From assembly GCA_036574075.1 (NCBI GenBank), contig JAINCN010000014.1:1-58770 (forward strand): a stretch of DNA of 58,770 bases, given 5' to 3'. The translations under genes were made by a program, and so were the position numbers. Shown in pieces: positions 26,460 through 36,540 of the stretch. Below the pieces are notes generated by a model that was not told the origin of the DNA, searched no databases, and saw only the letters and a program-made list of their open reading frames with translations. Every line of letters begins with the position of its first letter. Within the stretch, counting starts at the first letter, position 1. This DNA is from Deltaproteobacteria bacterium (GTDB lineage Bacteria; Desulfobacterota; Dissulfuribacteria; Dissulfuribacterales; UBA5754).

Positions 26460-28417
26460 ACTGAAAACCTTGCAATGAGCCCCTCCATCTCCTTCGAAAG
26501 ACCCTTGAGTTGCCCACTGGTCACGAAAACGCTTTCGGCCGCCCGGGCCGCCGCCTCCATGGCCTCCCTGAGCCCGTCGAGCTGTCTCAACGAATCCTGC
26601 GTGGATGCGGCGATACCCGCTGCCATGCTGCTGATCTCATTGGCCATCTCAGCGTTCTTGTGCATGCCCTGGGAGACGTCCTGTGAAATCCCCTTGACGG
26701 GTTCGGTCAAATTGTTGACCTTGTTAATGGCCTCCACCGAGGCGTTTACCATCTCCCGAAGATTATGGATATTCGTTACTATCTGATTCGTGGCCTCAGC
26801 GGTCTGACGGGCGAGTTCCTTGACCTCTCCGGCCACCACAGCAAATCCCTTGCCGGACTCCCCTGCACGGGCCGCCTCTATTGTGGCGTTCAGGGCAAGA
26901 AGATTGGTCTGGTCCGCGATGGTGCGGATGAAGGCGATCACCTCCTCGATGCGGGCAAAGTGCTCGTGGAGCTGGGAGACGGTCCGGCTTGCCTCGCCGA
27001 TCTGCCCGCTAACCTCGCCGATCATTTCCACCGTTAGCACTGAACTCTGGGCGATCTCCCGGACCGTTGCCGTGATCTTCTCGTTCGCCGCAGCAAGAGA
27101 AGCTATTCTTTCCTCGTTCCGGCGGGCGGACAAGGCAATCTCGTCGGCCTGGGCGCTCGTTTCCGTAGAGCTTGCCGCCGCCTGCTGGGATGCCTCGTAA
27201 AGCCCCTCACTTGCCTGTTTGAGGGTGCAGGCATGTGTCTTTATGCGCCCGACCATATCGGCGAGATGCTCCACCATTGCATTGAGCCCTGCCGCAAGCC
27301 TCCCCATCTCGTCATCGAAAACGATTCGCGCACGGGCCGTGAGATCGCCCTGTCTGACGCGGGAAAAGACGCCGAGGATGTCCTTGATCGGTCTGTCCAG
27401 GGAAACTTTGGCCAAAAAATAGATGAAAAGCGATGCAAAGAAAAAGGCTAGAATCCCGTTGATCCCGACCTTTGCAAGGGCGGATGCCTGAGCGGCCCGG
27501 AAAAAGGCAAGATCCGTAAAGGTTGCATACAAGCCCGCGGTTTCTCCCAAATAATCCGTGACAGGGGACACACCGACAAGGGTGCCTCCCCTGACCACAA
27601 AAACGGCCTCCTTCTTTGCCGCTTCCAGGATCTTTTCATCAAGAAATTCCCTGACCATGGCCTCCTTCGTGGAAAAGACAAGGCTGCTTCCCCCGATTTT
27701 CAAGACAGCGGCGCCCCCCTTGAAAAGAGAAACGTCACTTCTATCGATCCTGAAGAGGGCCGCATCGTTTCCATATTTGTGCGCAAGCCCTGCCACGATC
27801 TTCTCCAACCCTCCGAAAACCTCGACGCTGCCCACTATCCCCCCCGCCGGGTCCCGGATCGGGGCAATGCCTCGCACCGCCATTCCTGCTCTTCCCGACT
27901 CCACGCCCTTGATGGTGGATCCGTTGCTGAGCACATCCACCACCGTCTTTCTGAAAGAAGAAAGGTCGTCTCCAAACTTATCCGGCTTCCATATCCTCAA
28001 AAGGGAAACGGCCGGAGGGATGTGGAAATGGACCTTGGTAGGATGATCAGGGTCTGCCTTTTCCAGGGCCTTCCAATACGGCATGGCCACGGACATCAGG
28101 GCATCCCGGTCTCTCGCAATGACGGCATCCCTAATGCGCTTCGACTCGCTAAAGGCAACGGCCTGCCGGAGATAGGCGGCGGCCGCAGCCTGTACCTCCT
28201 CGGCAAGGAGGGCCTGGCGTTCCTTCGCCAGCTCGATGACATGCGCCTCCTGATCCTTGACGACCTGAACGGTCTGCCACGCCGCTACCAGAATGGTCAC
28301 GGCAAGGACGGCAAAGACCGCCCCCAGGATCTTGAACGTGATGGAGACGCCGAAAAGCCGATGGAACAGGCCTCCCTTCCTTCCGATCTGTCCGAACATG
28401 GATTTCCCTCCCGGCAA
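26456..28417 (-). CDS. Methyl-accepting chemotaxis protein with periplasmic Cache-like sensor
   Basis: This 653-aa transmembrane receptor probably starts at MFGQIG (residue 7). Helix one is near residues 28-50. The periplasmic part includes [38 protein letters not shown] and [20 protein letters not shown], typical of a double-Cache sensor. A second helix is near residue 320, followed by HAMP. The signalling domain holds the hairpin tip sequence [20 protein letters not shown] and [20 protein letters not shown]. The tail reads [17 protein letters not shown] without an NWETF-type pentapeptide. A receiver remnant and a kinase follow in the operon. Confidence 0.93.
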   Translation of the reverse strand: MPGGKSMFGQIGRKGGLFHRLFGVSITFKILGAVFAVLAVTILVAAWQTVQVVKDQEAHVIELAKERQALLAEEVQAAAAAYLRQAVAFSESKRIRDAVIARDRDALMSVAMPYWKALEKADPDHPTKVHFHIPPAVSLLRIWKPDKFGDDLSSFRKTVVDVLSNGSTIKGVESGRAGMAVRGIAPIRDPAGGIVGSVEVFGGLEKIVAGLAHKYGNDAALFRIDRSDVSLFKGGAAVLKIGGSSLVFSTKEAMVREFLDEKILEAAKKEAVFVVRGGTLVGVSPVTDYLGETAGLYATFTDLAFFRAAQASALAKVGINGILAFFFASLFIYFLAKVSLDRPIKDILGVFSRVRQGDLTARARIVFDDEMGRLAAGLNAMVEHLADMVGRIKTHACTLKQASEGLYEASQQAAASSTETSAQADEIALSARRNEERIASLAAANEKITATVREIAQSSVLTVEMIGEVSGQIGEASRTVSQLHEHFARIEEVIAFIRTIADQTNLLALNATIEAARAGESGKGFAVVAGEVKELARQTAEATNQIVTNIHNLREMVNASVEAINKVNNLTEPVKGISQDVSQGMHKNAEMANEISSMAAGIAASTQDSLRQLDGLREAMEAAARAAESVFVTSGQLKGLSKEMEGLIARFSV

Positions 28418-28515
28418 AATGGACTTTGACCATCTTATCGGAAGAAACGCATGCGTACATTACGGCCGCATGCCCCCATCCGTCCAAAACCGGAGGCGGG
28501 AACCCGCCTGACCGG

Positions 28516-29847
28516 TCAGTCGAAAAGGTCTAACTGTCTCTGATGTGCAGAGAGGTTGAGCGGACTCTCCTGGGAATCGTCGCCTTCCGCAAATAGCCTG
28601 ACACTGCCGTAGGTACCGTCCGAACCGGGGATGACGTGGACAGAGCCCTCGCGCACGCGGCGGATTCCCGCAAGGATCCTGTCGGGTACGAACCGGGAAA
28701 GCTCCTTTTCCTCCATGCGAAGGAGGATCTCCAGCTCGCTTCCAGCGATCCCGACAAGCCTCCCGTATTCCTTCCTGACGCGCGATGTCTGAGACTTCAC
28801 GCCCACGGCCTCGGCGATGATCTCGTCAAGAGGGACGAGATGGACGGCAGGCAGGGCATGGGGAGGCCGAAACCCCTCCGGACGGTCAGCCAGGTCCTCC
28901 ACCCTGTGGAGGACCCCCACAGTGAGTTCCTCGCCGCAGACCGGGCATCTGCCCCCCAGCCGTCTGGTCTCAGAAGGGGGGAGGGAGACCCCGCAGGCGC
29001 GGTGGCCATCGAAGTGGTACTTGCCCTCCTCTGGAAAGAATTCGATGGTCCCCTCGAACCCCTGTGAGGGATCGCGGATCGCGTTCATGACGGCATCATA
29101 GGAAAGGGCGCAGGAAAAGGCGTTGGCCTCCCGTCCGATCTTTCCCGGAGAATGGGCGTCGGAGTTGGAAAGGAGGGTATAGGGGTCCAGGGCCGAGAGG
29201 CGCCAGTTCATCTCAGGGTCGGAAGATAGGCCTGTTTCAAGGGCATAGATGTGCCGGCCCTCCTCCTCGAAACACTCTTCGAGGGAATCGAAGCCGGATT
29301 TTGCCCCGAAAAGGGAGAACCATGGGGTCCAGACATGGGCCGGGACCACGAGGCACCGTGGGGATATCTCCATGACCACGCGGACGAGGTCCTTGACTGG
29401 AAAACCGAAGATGGGCCGGCCGTCCGAGGTGATGTTTCCCACCTTGGAGAGCCAGTTCTGGATCTCAGCAGCGGTCCGGAAATCCGGGGCGAAAAGGAGC
29501 GTGTGTATCCTCCTGCACTTCCCCCCCTGGGTGAAGATGTTCGATACCTCGGCGGTGAGAATGAATCTCGGCCCTTCCGGGTCTTCCCGGTGAACATAGA
29601 GGCCGTTTCCCTCGGATTCGAGCACACCCTCGAGCTCTTTGAGATATGCGGGATGGGTGAAGTCCCCGGTTCCCACAAGGCCTATTCCCTTCCTCCGAGC
29701 CGCCCTTGCAAGGCCCGCCGCGTCCATCTCCTGACTTGTCGCCCTGCTGAACCTGGAGTGGACATGGAAATCTGCAAAAAAGACCTCCCGGCCCCAGGGA
29801 TTGAATGACGGTACGCACGAGGCGTTATTTTTCTCCTGTGTTCTCAT
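28516..29847 (-). CDS. Endonuclease Q family PHP-domain protein
   Basis: This 443-aa protein belongs to the EndoQ family, which cleaves DNA 5' of deaminated bases. The PHP metal motif FADFHVHSRFS lies near residue 24, GTGDFTHP and VVPAHVWTPWFS follow, and SNSDAHSPGKIGREAN supplies late metal ligands. A zinc-finger-like CPVCGEEL with an upstream Cys lies near residue 300. The last residues, QRQLDLFD, resemble the bacterial beta-clamp-binding consensus QL(S/D)LF. EndoQ is best known in archaea with scattered bacterial members. It lies about 100 bp from the chemoreceptor and appears transcribed alone. Confidence 0.88.
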   Translation of the reverse strand: MRTQEKNNASCVPSFNPWGREVFFADFHVHSRFSRATSQEMDAAGLARAARRKGIGLVGTGDFTHPAYLKELEGVLESEGNGLYVHREDPEGPRFILTAEVSNIFTQGGKCRRIHTLLFAPDFRTAAEIQNWLSKVGNITSDGRPIFGFPVKDLVRVVMEISPRCLVVPAHVWTPWFSLFGAKSGFDSLEECFEEEGRHIYALETGLSSDPEMNWRLSALDPYTLLSNSDAHSPGKIGREANAFSCALSYDAVMNAIRDPSQGFEGTIEFFPEEGKYHFDGHRACGVSLPPSETRRLGGRCPVCGEELTVGVLHRVEDLADRPEGFRPPHALPAVHLVPLDEIIAEAVGVKSQTSRVRKEYGRLVGIAGSELEILLRMEEKELSRFVPDRILAGIRRVREGSVHVIPGSDGTYGSVRLFAEGDDSQESPLNLSAHQRQLDLFD

Positions 29848-29865
29848 CTACTGTTTCAAGGATTC

Positions 29866-29895
29866 AGGCTGAATTTTTTCAGCGACATCATCCGC
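29866..29895. repeat. Degenerate element end
   Basis: AAGGATTCAGG is followed by TTTTTTCAGCGACATCAT, matching part of the repeat at 7500-7564 (TTTTTTCAGCGAGATCAT). This is probably an old remnant upstream of the EndoQ gene. I see nothing else in the 157-bp gap before 30005. Confidence 0.45.
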
Positions 29896-30004
29896 ATCGG
29901 ATCATTTATCTTGATCGTCTTCTCTCGTGATATGTTGACTCGCGGAAGACGAGGGTTTAGTCTTCCGCGCATAGTGAAGTATCCAGGGGGATATTTTCGA
30001 TATA

Positions 30005-30817
30005 ATGGCTGAGTTCACGGACCTTATCACCCGCGGGACCTTTTTCCAAGGACCCGCCGGGGATGCCCTCTCCATCATTGCCGATGGCGAGCCTCCGTGG
30101 ACGGCCCTCGCCCGCCTTGAGGAATTCATCATCGATGTCTTCACGCCCAATCTTCCGGACGAGGTCCCGATCCTGACCCCCCTGCCGACCCCCATCGTCC
30201 TCCTGCCCGATGGATCGGTCTCATGGGATGCGGCCCTTGTGACAGACGCCTCGAGCAAGGGCCGACCGGTGGCCCTGATCGGGGATACATTGATTCCGGA
30301 GGCGTCCATCCTTTGCGCAGGCGCGGTCTTCGCAGACAGGCGTATCCATATCGGAAAAGGGGTCGTGATCGAACCGGGTGCCTTTGTCAGAGGACCTACA
30401 GTCATCGGAGACCGGACCGATGTGCGACACGGGGCCTATATTCGGGGAAACTGCCTCATAGGACAGGCCTGCGTCGTCGGGCACGCCACCGAGGTCAAGG
30501 GGTCCATATTCCTCGACGCGGCAAAGGCCGGCCATTTCGCCTATGTGGGGGACAGCATCCTCGGGGAAAGCGTAAATCTCGGGGCCGGAACCAAGCTTGC
30601 AAACCTCCGCTTTGGTACGGGAAACGTGGTCATCACCGTGGGCGGAAAGCGGGTGGACACAGGCCGCAGAAAGCTCGGGGCCATCCTCGGAGACCTTGTT
30701 CAGACTGGATGCAATTCTGTCACAAATCCCGGTGCCATCCTCGGGCATTCATCCCTCGTCTCCCCAAACGCATCCGTCAGGCCCGGTTTCTACCCCCCAC
30801 GTTCCGTCATCCACTAA
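30005..30817 (+). CDS. Left-handed beta-helix protein, GlmU C-domain-like
   Basis: This encodes 270 aa. Residues about 85-260 are hexapeptide repeats (IGKGVVIEPGAFVRGPTVIG, ADVRHGAYIRGNCLIG-like turns). HFAYVGDSILGESVNLGAGT closely resembles the acetyltransferase half of GlmU and archaeal sugar-nucleotide synthases. The N-terminal 80 residues (LITRGTFFQGPAGDALSIIA, PPWTALARLEEFI) lack the nucleotidyltransferase signature GxGTRM. It is therefore a stand-alone acyltransferase-like fold of unknown substrate. It lies 37 bp upstream of the parvulin gene on the same strand. Confidence 0.75.
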   Translation: MAEFTDLITRGTFFQGPAGDALSIIADGEPPWTALARLEEFIIDVFTPNLPDEVPILTPLPTPIVLLPDGSVSWDAALVTDASSKGRPVALIGDTLIPEASILCAGAVFADRRIHIGKGVVIEPGAFVRGPTVIGDRTDVRHGAYIRGNCLIGQACVVGHATEVKGSIFLDAAKAGHFAYVGDSILGESVNLGAGTKLANLRFGTGNVVITVGGKRVDTGRRKLGAILGDLVQTGCNSVTNPGAILGHSSLVSPNASVRPGFYPPRSVIH

Positions 30818-30853
30818 AGAACAATTACCCTACATCCCACAAAGGAGTACACG

Positions 30854-31804
30854 ATGAAACACCACCTCAAGACACTCATGGTATCCACTACATGCCTCTT
30901 TCTCATCGGTGCCGGAGGCGTGTCCTCTGCCGCAGAGGATCCCTCCACTGTCCTGGCCGAGGTCGGCAAGGCCAAGCTCACCCTCGGCCAGTTTAATGAA
31001 CAGGTAGCCGACCTTCCGCCCCAGTTCCAGATGACGCTTGCCGTCAATCCCCAGCTCCGCGAGCAGCTTCTTGAACGCTGGGTCCAGATCACCCTCTTCG
31101 CCGAGGAGGCGAAGGCCACGAAGATGGACCAGGACCCCACATTCAAGGCCAAGCTCAATGACGTGAAGAACGCCATCCTTGCCCAGACCTTCATTGAAAA
31201 AAAGGTGGAGGGCAAGGTCACGGCCACTCCCGATGAGGTCAAGGCCTATTACGAGGCCCACAAAGCGGAATTCTCCCAACCGGAGATGGTGAAGGCCCGC
31301 CATATCCTCATACGGGTCCCCTCTAACGCAGATGCAAAGGCATGGAGTGACGCCGAGGCCAAGGTCAAGGACATCAAAAAACAACTGGACAATGGGAAGG
31401 ATTTTGCCGAACTGGCCAAGCAGTATTCGGAAGACCCCGGTTCAAAGGATCGGGGAGGAGACCTGGGATTCTTCCCCAAAGGACGCATGGTGCCCGAGTT
31501 TGAGAAAGCCGCCTTCGCCCTCAAGGCAGGGGAGACGAGCGGGCCGGTGAAAAGCCCATTTGGTTACCACATCATCCAGGTCCAGGAGAAAAAGGACGCT
31601 ACCGTCACCCCGTTCGAGGACATCTCCCAGAAGGTGGAACAAAGGCTCATCTCGGAGAAACAGCAGAAACTCGTCGAGCAAACCACCGACGAATTGAAGA
31701 AAAAGTACCCCGTCTCCATATACAAAGACCGGCTTCCAAAGACCGAAGCCGCACCGCACGGCGCCCAATCTCCTGCGCATGGAGCGCCTACTGAGGCAAA
31801 ATAA
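30854..31804 (+). CDS. Periplasmic parvulin-type peptidyl-prolyl isomerase
   Basis: This 316-aa chaperone of the SurA/PrsA/PpiC group has an N-terminal signal peptide ending near SSAAED. An N-terminal chaperone helical region is followed by the parvulin domain at about residues 145-245. KARHILIRVPSNADAK, FAELAKQYSEDPGSKDRGGD, LGFFPKGRMVPEFEKAAFAL and SPFGYHIIQV are the canonical motifs. A C-terminal helix and an Ala/His-rich tail (PHGAQSPAHGAPTEAK) end it. AAGGAG precedes the ATG, and a strong terminator follows 20 bp after the stop. It likely folds exported proteins such as the porins. Confidence 0.92.
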   Translation: MKHHLKTLMVSTTCLFLIGAGGVSSAAEDPSTVLAEVGKAKLTLGQFNEQVADLPPQFQMTLAVNPQLREQLLERWVQITLFAEEAKATKMDQDPTFKAKLNDVKNAILAQTFIEKKVEGKVTATPDEVKAYYEAHKAEFSQPEMVKARHILIRVPSNADAKAWSDAEAKVKDIKKQLDNGKDFAELAKQYSEDPGSKDRGGDLGFFPKGRMVPEFEKAAFALKAGETSGPVKSPFGYHIIQVQEKKDATVTPFEDISQKVEQRLISEKQQKLVEQTTDELKKKYPVSIYKDRLPKTEAAPHGAQSPAHGAPTEAK

Positions 31805-31823
31805 GGTTTTGGCCTGCTTCATC

Positions 31824-31856
31824 GGGCGCAGGCACTATCTGCTTGCGCCCTTTTCT
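31824..31856 (+). terminator. Rho-independent terminator after parvulin
   Basis: GGGCGCAGGCA pairs with TGCTTGCGCCC (one G-U) around a short loop and is followed by TTTTCT. It is a clear intrinsic terminator. Confidence 0.9.
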
Positions 31857-31899
31857 GTCCTTTGAGAAATGACCGCGTCAAACATACATATTTTGTTTT

Positions 31900-31940
31900 A
31901 TATTTCACCACAGAGGACACAGAGGACACAGAGAAAACCT
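31900..31940 (+). repeat. CCACAGAGGACACAGAG dispersed repeat
   Basis: ATATTTCACCACAGAGGACA and a following ACAGAGGACACAGAGA form a tract with a roughly 9-bp tandem period. An inverted relative lies at 58501-58544. Similar CACAGAGnACACAGAG repeats are widespread in environmental bacterial genomes, by general knowledge. Function unknown. Confidence 0.8.
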
Positions 31941-32059
31941 CTCTCAATGTGATAGGCGAACAACGCGGTCATCGGGCGAAAGGACCATTTTCGAAGGTCC
32001 TATAAGGGCCTCTTCCGTCTTCACTTGACACCTTTTGACAAGAGACATACCGTGGCCCT

Positions 32060-34054
32060 ATGCTGAAAGACAGGAAAAAGGCGATATTCCACGCCATTTA
32101 TTGGGCCGTCGGACTCGTCGTCATCTTTGTCCTCCCCCAGCTCTGGCTCCACATCCAAACGAGGGAGATCACCTACTCGACCTTCAAGAAAATGGTCCGG
32201 GAAGACAGGATCCTCGTCATGAGCATCAATCCAGACGAGATCAAGGGTATCCTGTACACCGGCCCTGAAGCGGATCTCGCCTCACTCCGGCAGAAGATCA
32301 ATGAGTTCGAGATGGCCAGCCGGACAGACGGGAACCTCCCCTTCCTGTCCCAGAAGCGCGCTACGCTCACAGAAATCATGGATCGTCTGCGGCAGCCGGA
32401 CGGAAAAAAACAGGATTTCGTGTATTTCAAGACCATCCGCGTGGATGATCGCAACCTCGTCGAGGAACTTGAGGCCCACGGGATCGACTACACGGGTGTA
32501 AAGGAAGGCCTCGCCGGCCAGCTTCTCTGGGGGACCCTTGTTCCCATCCTCTTCTGGGTCGGGCTCTGGTTCCTTCTCATCCGATCCATGGGCAAGCCGG
32601 GCGCCGGTCTCCTGTCCATCGGCAAATCCAAGGCCAAGATCTCCATGGAAAAGGACACAGGGGTAAGCTTCCGGGATGTGGCAGGGTGCGATGAGGCGAA
32701 AGAAGAACTCGCTGAGGTGGTGACCTTCCTCAAGTCACCGGAAAAATACGAAAAGCTCGGCGCTAAGATCCCAAAGGGCGTCCTCCTCCTTGGCCCTCCT
32801 GGCACGGGAAAGACCCTGCTTGCCAAGGCCCTTGCAGGCGAGGCCGGGGTACCGTTCTACAGCATCTCGGGCTCGGAATTTGTGGAGATGTTCGTGGGAG
32901 TCGGGGCCGCCAGGGTCCGCGACCTCTTCAGCCAGGCGAAACAGAATGCGCCCTGCATCATCTTCATCGACGAGATCGATGCCATAGGAAAGTTCCGAAG
33001 CGGGGGCATGACTGTCGGAGGGCACGAGGAAAGGGAACAGACCTTAAACCAGCTCCTCGTGGAGATGGACGGGTTCGAGCCCAACATCGGGGTCATCCTC
33101 CTTGCCGCCACCAACAGGCCCGAGGTCTTGGACCCGGCCCTCCTCCGCCCAGGCCGCTTCGACCGTCAGGTCGTGCTGGATGCCCCTGACGTCCATGGAC
33201 GCGAGGCAATCCTTCAGGTCCATGCCCGAGGCAAACCACTCTCGCAGGATGTCAATATCCGGGACATTGCCCGCCGGACCCCTGGATTCTCCGGAGCGGA
33301 TCTGGCAAACGCCATGAACGAGGCCGCCCTGCTCGCGGCCCGGGAAGGGAATGAAAAGATCCACCAGAGGCACCTGGAAGAGGCTGTGGAGAAGGTCCTT
33401 GCCGGTCCGGAGAGGAAGAGCAGGCGCCTCCTTGAAAAGGAACGCAGGCGGGTGGCCTTTCATGAAGCCGGACACGCCCTTGTTGCGAAACTGTGCCCCA
33501 ATGCCCCGCCCGTGGCCAAGATCTCCATCATTCCGAGGGGTCGCGCAGCCCTCGGATACACCCTTCAGATCCCTGAGGAAGAGCAGTACCTCATGACCCG
33601 AAGCGAGCTCCTCGACAAGATCTGCGTCTCCATGGGGGGAAGGATCGCAGAGGAGATCGTTTTTGGCGAAATAAGCTCCGGGGCCCAGAACGATCTGGAA
33701 CTGGCGACAGAGATCGCCAGGAGCATGGTGTGCCGTTTCGGCATGAGCGATGCCATCGGCCCCATGGTCCTGAGCCGTGAGCAAAGCCCGTTTCTCCGCA
33801 TGCCCTATCTCCAGCAGGAGGTCAAGGCCCTCGGGCCCGAACTCGCGGCCAAGGTCGATGAAGAGGTGCAGAGGATCCTCACCGAACAGGAGACCCGGGC
33901 GCGCTCCATCCTCACCAAGAATCGGATGACGCTGGAAAAGGTCGCGGAACGGCTTCTCGCCGTTGAGGTCATGACCGCCGATGAATTCCAGGACCTCGTA
34001 AAAACAGGAACGGAACATGGACAAGCCCTACAGGAAAGGCCGTCATCTCCGTAA
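32060..34054 (+). CDS. ftsH: ATP-dependent zinc metalloprotease FtsH
   Basis: This 664-aa membrane AAA+ protease removes misfolded membrane proteins. Helix one is at residues about 12-32. The periplasmic segment is unusually long (to about residue 158), and helix two is at [27 protein letters not shown] is Walker [10 protein letters not shown] Walker [21 protein letters not shown] the pore loop, and [20 protein letters not shown] holds the SRH arginine fingers. HEAGH is the zinc site, and the third ligand lies in [11 protein letters not shown]. No rpoH or folP neighbour is present. It is followed by an HtrA protease. Confidence 0.95.
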   Translation: MLKDRKKAIFHAIYWAVGLVVIFVLPQLWLHIQTREITYSTFKKMVREDRILVMSINPDEIKGILYTGPEADLASLRQKINEFEMASRTDGNLPFLSQKRATLTEIMDRLRQPDGKKQDFVYFKTIRVDDRNLVEELEAHGIDYTGVKEGLAGQLLWGTLVPILFWVGLWFLLIRSMGKPGAGLLSIGKSKAKISMEKDTGVSFRDVAGCDEAKEELAEVVTFLKSPEKYEKLGAKIPKGVLLLGPPGTGKTLLAKALAGEAGVPFYSISGSEFVEMFVGVGAARVRDLFSQAKQNAPCIIFIDEIDAIGKFRSGGMTVGGHEEREQTLNQLLVEMDGFEPNIGVILLAATNRPEVLDPALLRPGRFDRQVVLDAPDVHGREAILQVHARGKPLSQDVNIRDIARRTPGFSGADLANAMNEAALLAAREGNEKIHQRHLEEAVEKVLAGPERKSRRLLEKERRRVAFHEAGHALVAKLCPNAPPVAKISIIPRGRAALGYTLQIPEEEQYLMTRSELLDKICVSMGGRIAEEIVFGEISSGAQNDLELATEIARSMVCRFGMSDAIGPMVLSREQSPFLRMPYLQQEVKALGPELAAKVDEEVQRILTEQETRARSILTKNRMTLEKVAERLLAVEVMTADEFQDLVKTGTEHGQALQERPSSP

Positions 34055-34160
34055 CTTATGGAATCACAGAACAAAATTCTTCATTGACTCTTCATCATGC
34101 CGGATTAACTGGGTATGGTGTACCTTTTGATCGCATCTTGAAAAAAGGAGGATCCACTAC

Positions 34161-35627
34161 ATGCCGCATCCGCGCCCACATGTCATGGCTATTGCCGTCT
34201 TGGTTTCAATTTTCATGCTTTTTTCCGTCAACAGCGATAGTTATGCATTCACCGAGCAGGAATACGGCGATATCGCCGTCCTGGACAAGACCTCCAAGGC
34301 CTTTGCCGCCGTCTCCAAGGCGGCAATGCCTGCCGTAGCCTTCGTCCAGGTAGAAAAATCCATGGATCAGAAGGGTTCCGGCGCCCCATTCCAGTTCCAG
34401 GATCCCTTCGAGTTCTTCAACGATCCCTTTTTTGAACGGTTCTTCGGGCCACACTTCCGAAAACAGCAGCCCCAGCCCCGGAAATTCCGACAGAGGGGTC
34501 AGGGATCGGGCTTCATCATCAGCCCGGACGGCTATCTCCTCACCAACAACCACGTGGTTGAGGGGGCTGACACCATAAAGGTGAAACTCGCTGACGGCCG
34601 TGAGTTCACGGCTGCCGTAGTGGGGACGGATCCCCAGTCTGATGTGGCGGTCATCAAGGTCGATGGCAAAAACCTTCCTTATCTCCGTTTGGGAGACTCG
34701 GACAAACTCGACATCGGGGAGTGGGTCATCGCCATAGGAAACCCATTCGGCCTTCAGCAGACCGTCACTGTTGGCGTTGTGAGCGCCAAGGGCCGGAGCA
34801 GGCTCGGAATCAACGACTACGAGGATTTCATCCAGACGGACGCCGCCATCAACCCGGGCAATTCCGGTGGCCCCCTCATCAACATCCACGGCGAGGTGGT
34901 AGGCATGAACACGGCCATTGTCTCCAGGAGCGGCGGCTACATGGGTATCGGTTTCGCCATCCCCATCAACATGGCAAAGGCCATCAAGGATCAGCTCATC
35001 GCCTCGGGGAAGGTCACCCGCGGCTGGCTCGGGGTGATCATACAGCAGATGGACGAAGACCTCGCCAAATCCTTCGGGCTCACGTCCAAGGAAGGCATAC
35101 TCGTCGCCGAGGTCACACCTGACTCACCTGCTGACAAGGCCGGACTCAAGGATGGGGATGTCATCATCCGGATGAACGGCCAAAAGGTCACTGACGTGGC
35201 CGAACTCCGGAACAAGATCGCACTCATGCCTCCCGGAACTACCCTCGATCTGGAGATCATCCGAGACGGCAAACCGGTATCCGTGACAGCCACCATAGGC
35301 GAGCAACCACAGACCGTGGGCATGGGAACCAGGAGCGAGATACTCCAAAGCCTCGGCTTCTCCGTACAGGAACTCACGCCCGAACTTGCCGAACACTTCG
35401 GCTACCCTCAGGGCCATGGGGTCCTGATCTCCGAGGTAGATCCCGACGGCCTTGCGGCCCAGATCGGAATGAAGCCGGGACAACTCATCGAGGAGGTGAA
35501 CAGGCAGCCGGTCAAAAACGTCAGGGAGTTCATGTCTGCCCTCGCCGCATCAAAAGACTCGAAAAGGGTGCTCCTGCGGGTCAGGGAAGGCGAATTTTCC
35601 CGATACGTGGCCTTGCCTATCAAATGA
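34161..35627 (+). CDS. degP: Periplasmic serine protease, Do/HtrA family
   Basis: This 488-aa envelope protease/chaperone has a signal peptide (about residues 1-29) ending near SYAFTE. The catalytic triad is visible in LLTNNHVVEGAD (His), DPQSDVAVIKV (Asp) and INPGNSGGPL (Ser). An L-loop rich in Phe/Gln (FQFQDPFEFFNDPFFERFFG) precedes it. Two PDZ domains follow at about 290-380 and 395-480 (GWLGVIIQQM and SLGFSVQELTP). The layout is that of full DegP/DegQ. AAAGGAGG lies upstream of the ATG. A perfect terminator follows 8 bp after the stop. Confidence 0.93.
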   Translation: MPHPRPHVMAIAVLVSIFMLFSVNSDSYAFTEQEYGDIAVLDKTSKAFAAVSKAAMPAVAFVQVEKSMDQKGSGAPFQFQDPFEFFNDPFFERFFGPHFRKQQPQPRKFRQRGQGSGFIISPDGYLLTNNHVVEGADTIKVKLADGREFTAAVVGTDPQSDVAVIKVDGKNLPYLRLGDSDKLDIGEWVIAIGNPFGLQQTVTVGVVSAKGRSRLGINDYEDFIQTDAAINPGNSGGPLINIHGEVVGMNTAIVSRSGGYMGIGFAIPINMAKAIKDQLIASGKVTRGWLGVIIQQMDEDLAKSFGLTSKEGILVAEVTPDSPADKAGLKDGDVIIRMNGQKVTDVAELRNKIALMPPGTTLDLEIIRDGKPVSVTATIGEQPQTVGMGTRSEILQSLGFSVQELTPELAEHFGYPQGHGVLISEVDPDGLAAQIGMKPGQLIEEVNRQPVKNVREFMSALAASKDSKRVLLRVREGEFSRYVALPIK

Positions 35628-35634
35628 CGGAGAT

Positions 35635-35673
35635 AAAGGAGGCTGGGCCGTCTTCTCGGCCCAGCCTCCTTTA
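35635..35673 (+). terminator. Rho-independent terminator after HtrA gene
   Basis: AGGAGGCTGGGCCG and CGGCCCAGCCTCCT form a 14-bp stem with a short TCTTCT loop and a trailing TTTA. The DUF1614 gene begins immediately after it. Confidence 0.9.
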
Positions 35674-35677
35674 ACCC

Positions 35678-36346
35678 ATGTTTTTCAACCCCCTTTCCCT
35701 TCTCCTTCTGTTTTTCCTTTTTATCGGGCTCGTCCTTGCCTTTTTCCTCATCAACATCGGGCTCGTCACCATCGCCTTCGAGAAGATCGGACTCTCCCCC
35801 CTCCAGGTCTTTGTCTTTCTCCTCGCATCTCTCCTGGGAAGCTCTATCAACATCCCCATTAAACGCATCCCCAGGCCCTTCGATGACCCTCCCGAGGCCG
35901 TCCGGATCTTCGGGGTCCTTTACAGGATCCCCCGCAGGCACCATCACGAGACGGTCATTGCCATGAACCTCGGAGGTGCCGTCCTTCCTGTACTGCTCTC
36001 CATTTCTCTCATATTCAAACACGGAATCTTCACTGAGCCACTGGCAGGGGTCGCCATCGTGGCAGCGATCACGTATCACCTCGCACGCCCCGTTTCAGGC
36101 ATTGGAATCGCCATACCCCTTATTGTACCGCCACTTTTTGCCGTGCTTGCTGCCATGGCCCTCGCGCCAGAGAATCTCCGTCCGGCGATTGCATATGTGT
36201 CTGGGACCGTCGGGACCCTCATCGGGGCCGACCTGCTCCATCTCAGTGACGTCCCCCGTCTCAACGCCCCCCTCGTCTCCATCGGAGGCGCCGGGACCTT
36301 TGACGGGATCTTCCTCACCGGTATCATAGCCGTACTGCTCGCCTGA
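35678..36346 (+). CDS. DUF1614 integral membrane protein
   Basis: This encodes 222 aa with about seven hydrophobic helices and no soluble domain. LGSSINIPIKRI, AMNLGGAVLPVLLSI, YHLARPVSGIGIAIPLIVPP and YVSGTVGTLIGADLLHL with IGGAGTFDGIFLTGIIA match the conserved loops of DUF1614 proteins. Their role is unknown; the conserved Asn, Gly and Asp residues inside helices suggest transport or intramembrane catalysis. No clear ribosome site is visible because the terminator lies just upstream. A dispersed element begins 8 bp after the stop. Confidence 0.85.
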   Translation: MFFNPLSLLLLFFLFIGLVLAFFLINIGLVTIAFEKIGLSPLQVFVFLLASLLGSSINIPIKRIPRPFDDPPEAVRIFGVLYRIPRRHHHETVIAMNLGGAVLPVLLSISLIFKHGIFTEPLAGVAIVAAITYHLARPVSGIGIAIPLIVPPLFAVLAAMALAPENLRPAIAYVSGTVGTLIGADLLHLSDVPRLNAPLVSIGGAGTFDGIFLTGIIAVLLA

Positions 36347-36353
36347 GAAGGGC

Positions 36354-36528
36354 CCTGAATCCGTGAGATATGCATTCAACCATTTAATTTTACAAAATAA
36401 GCCTACGGCTGGGGTGTTTGTAAATGGAGGCGCCCATGGACGGGGCTCAAACGGCAAATCCGCTCCCATGGACAGGGGCTATTTGCCGCACGAAACAAAT
36501 ACCCTGGCCGTAGGCTCACGGATCCAGG
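36354..36528 (+). mobile_element. Dispersed element, copy 9 (175 bp)
   Basis: This is a full-length forward copy with ends CCTGAATCCGTGAG and GGATCCAGG (one change). The flanks show no target duplication, so one side has been rearranged, consistent with the complex repeats to the right. It lies immediately after the DUF1614 stop. Confidence 0.92.
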
Positions 36529-36540
36529 CATACCTCAATA

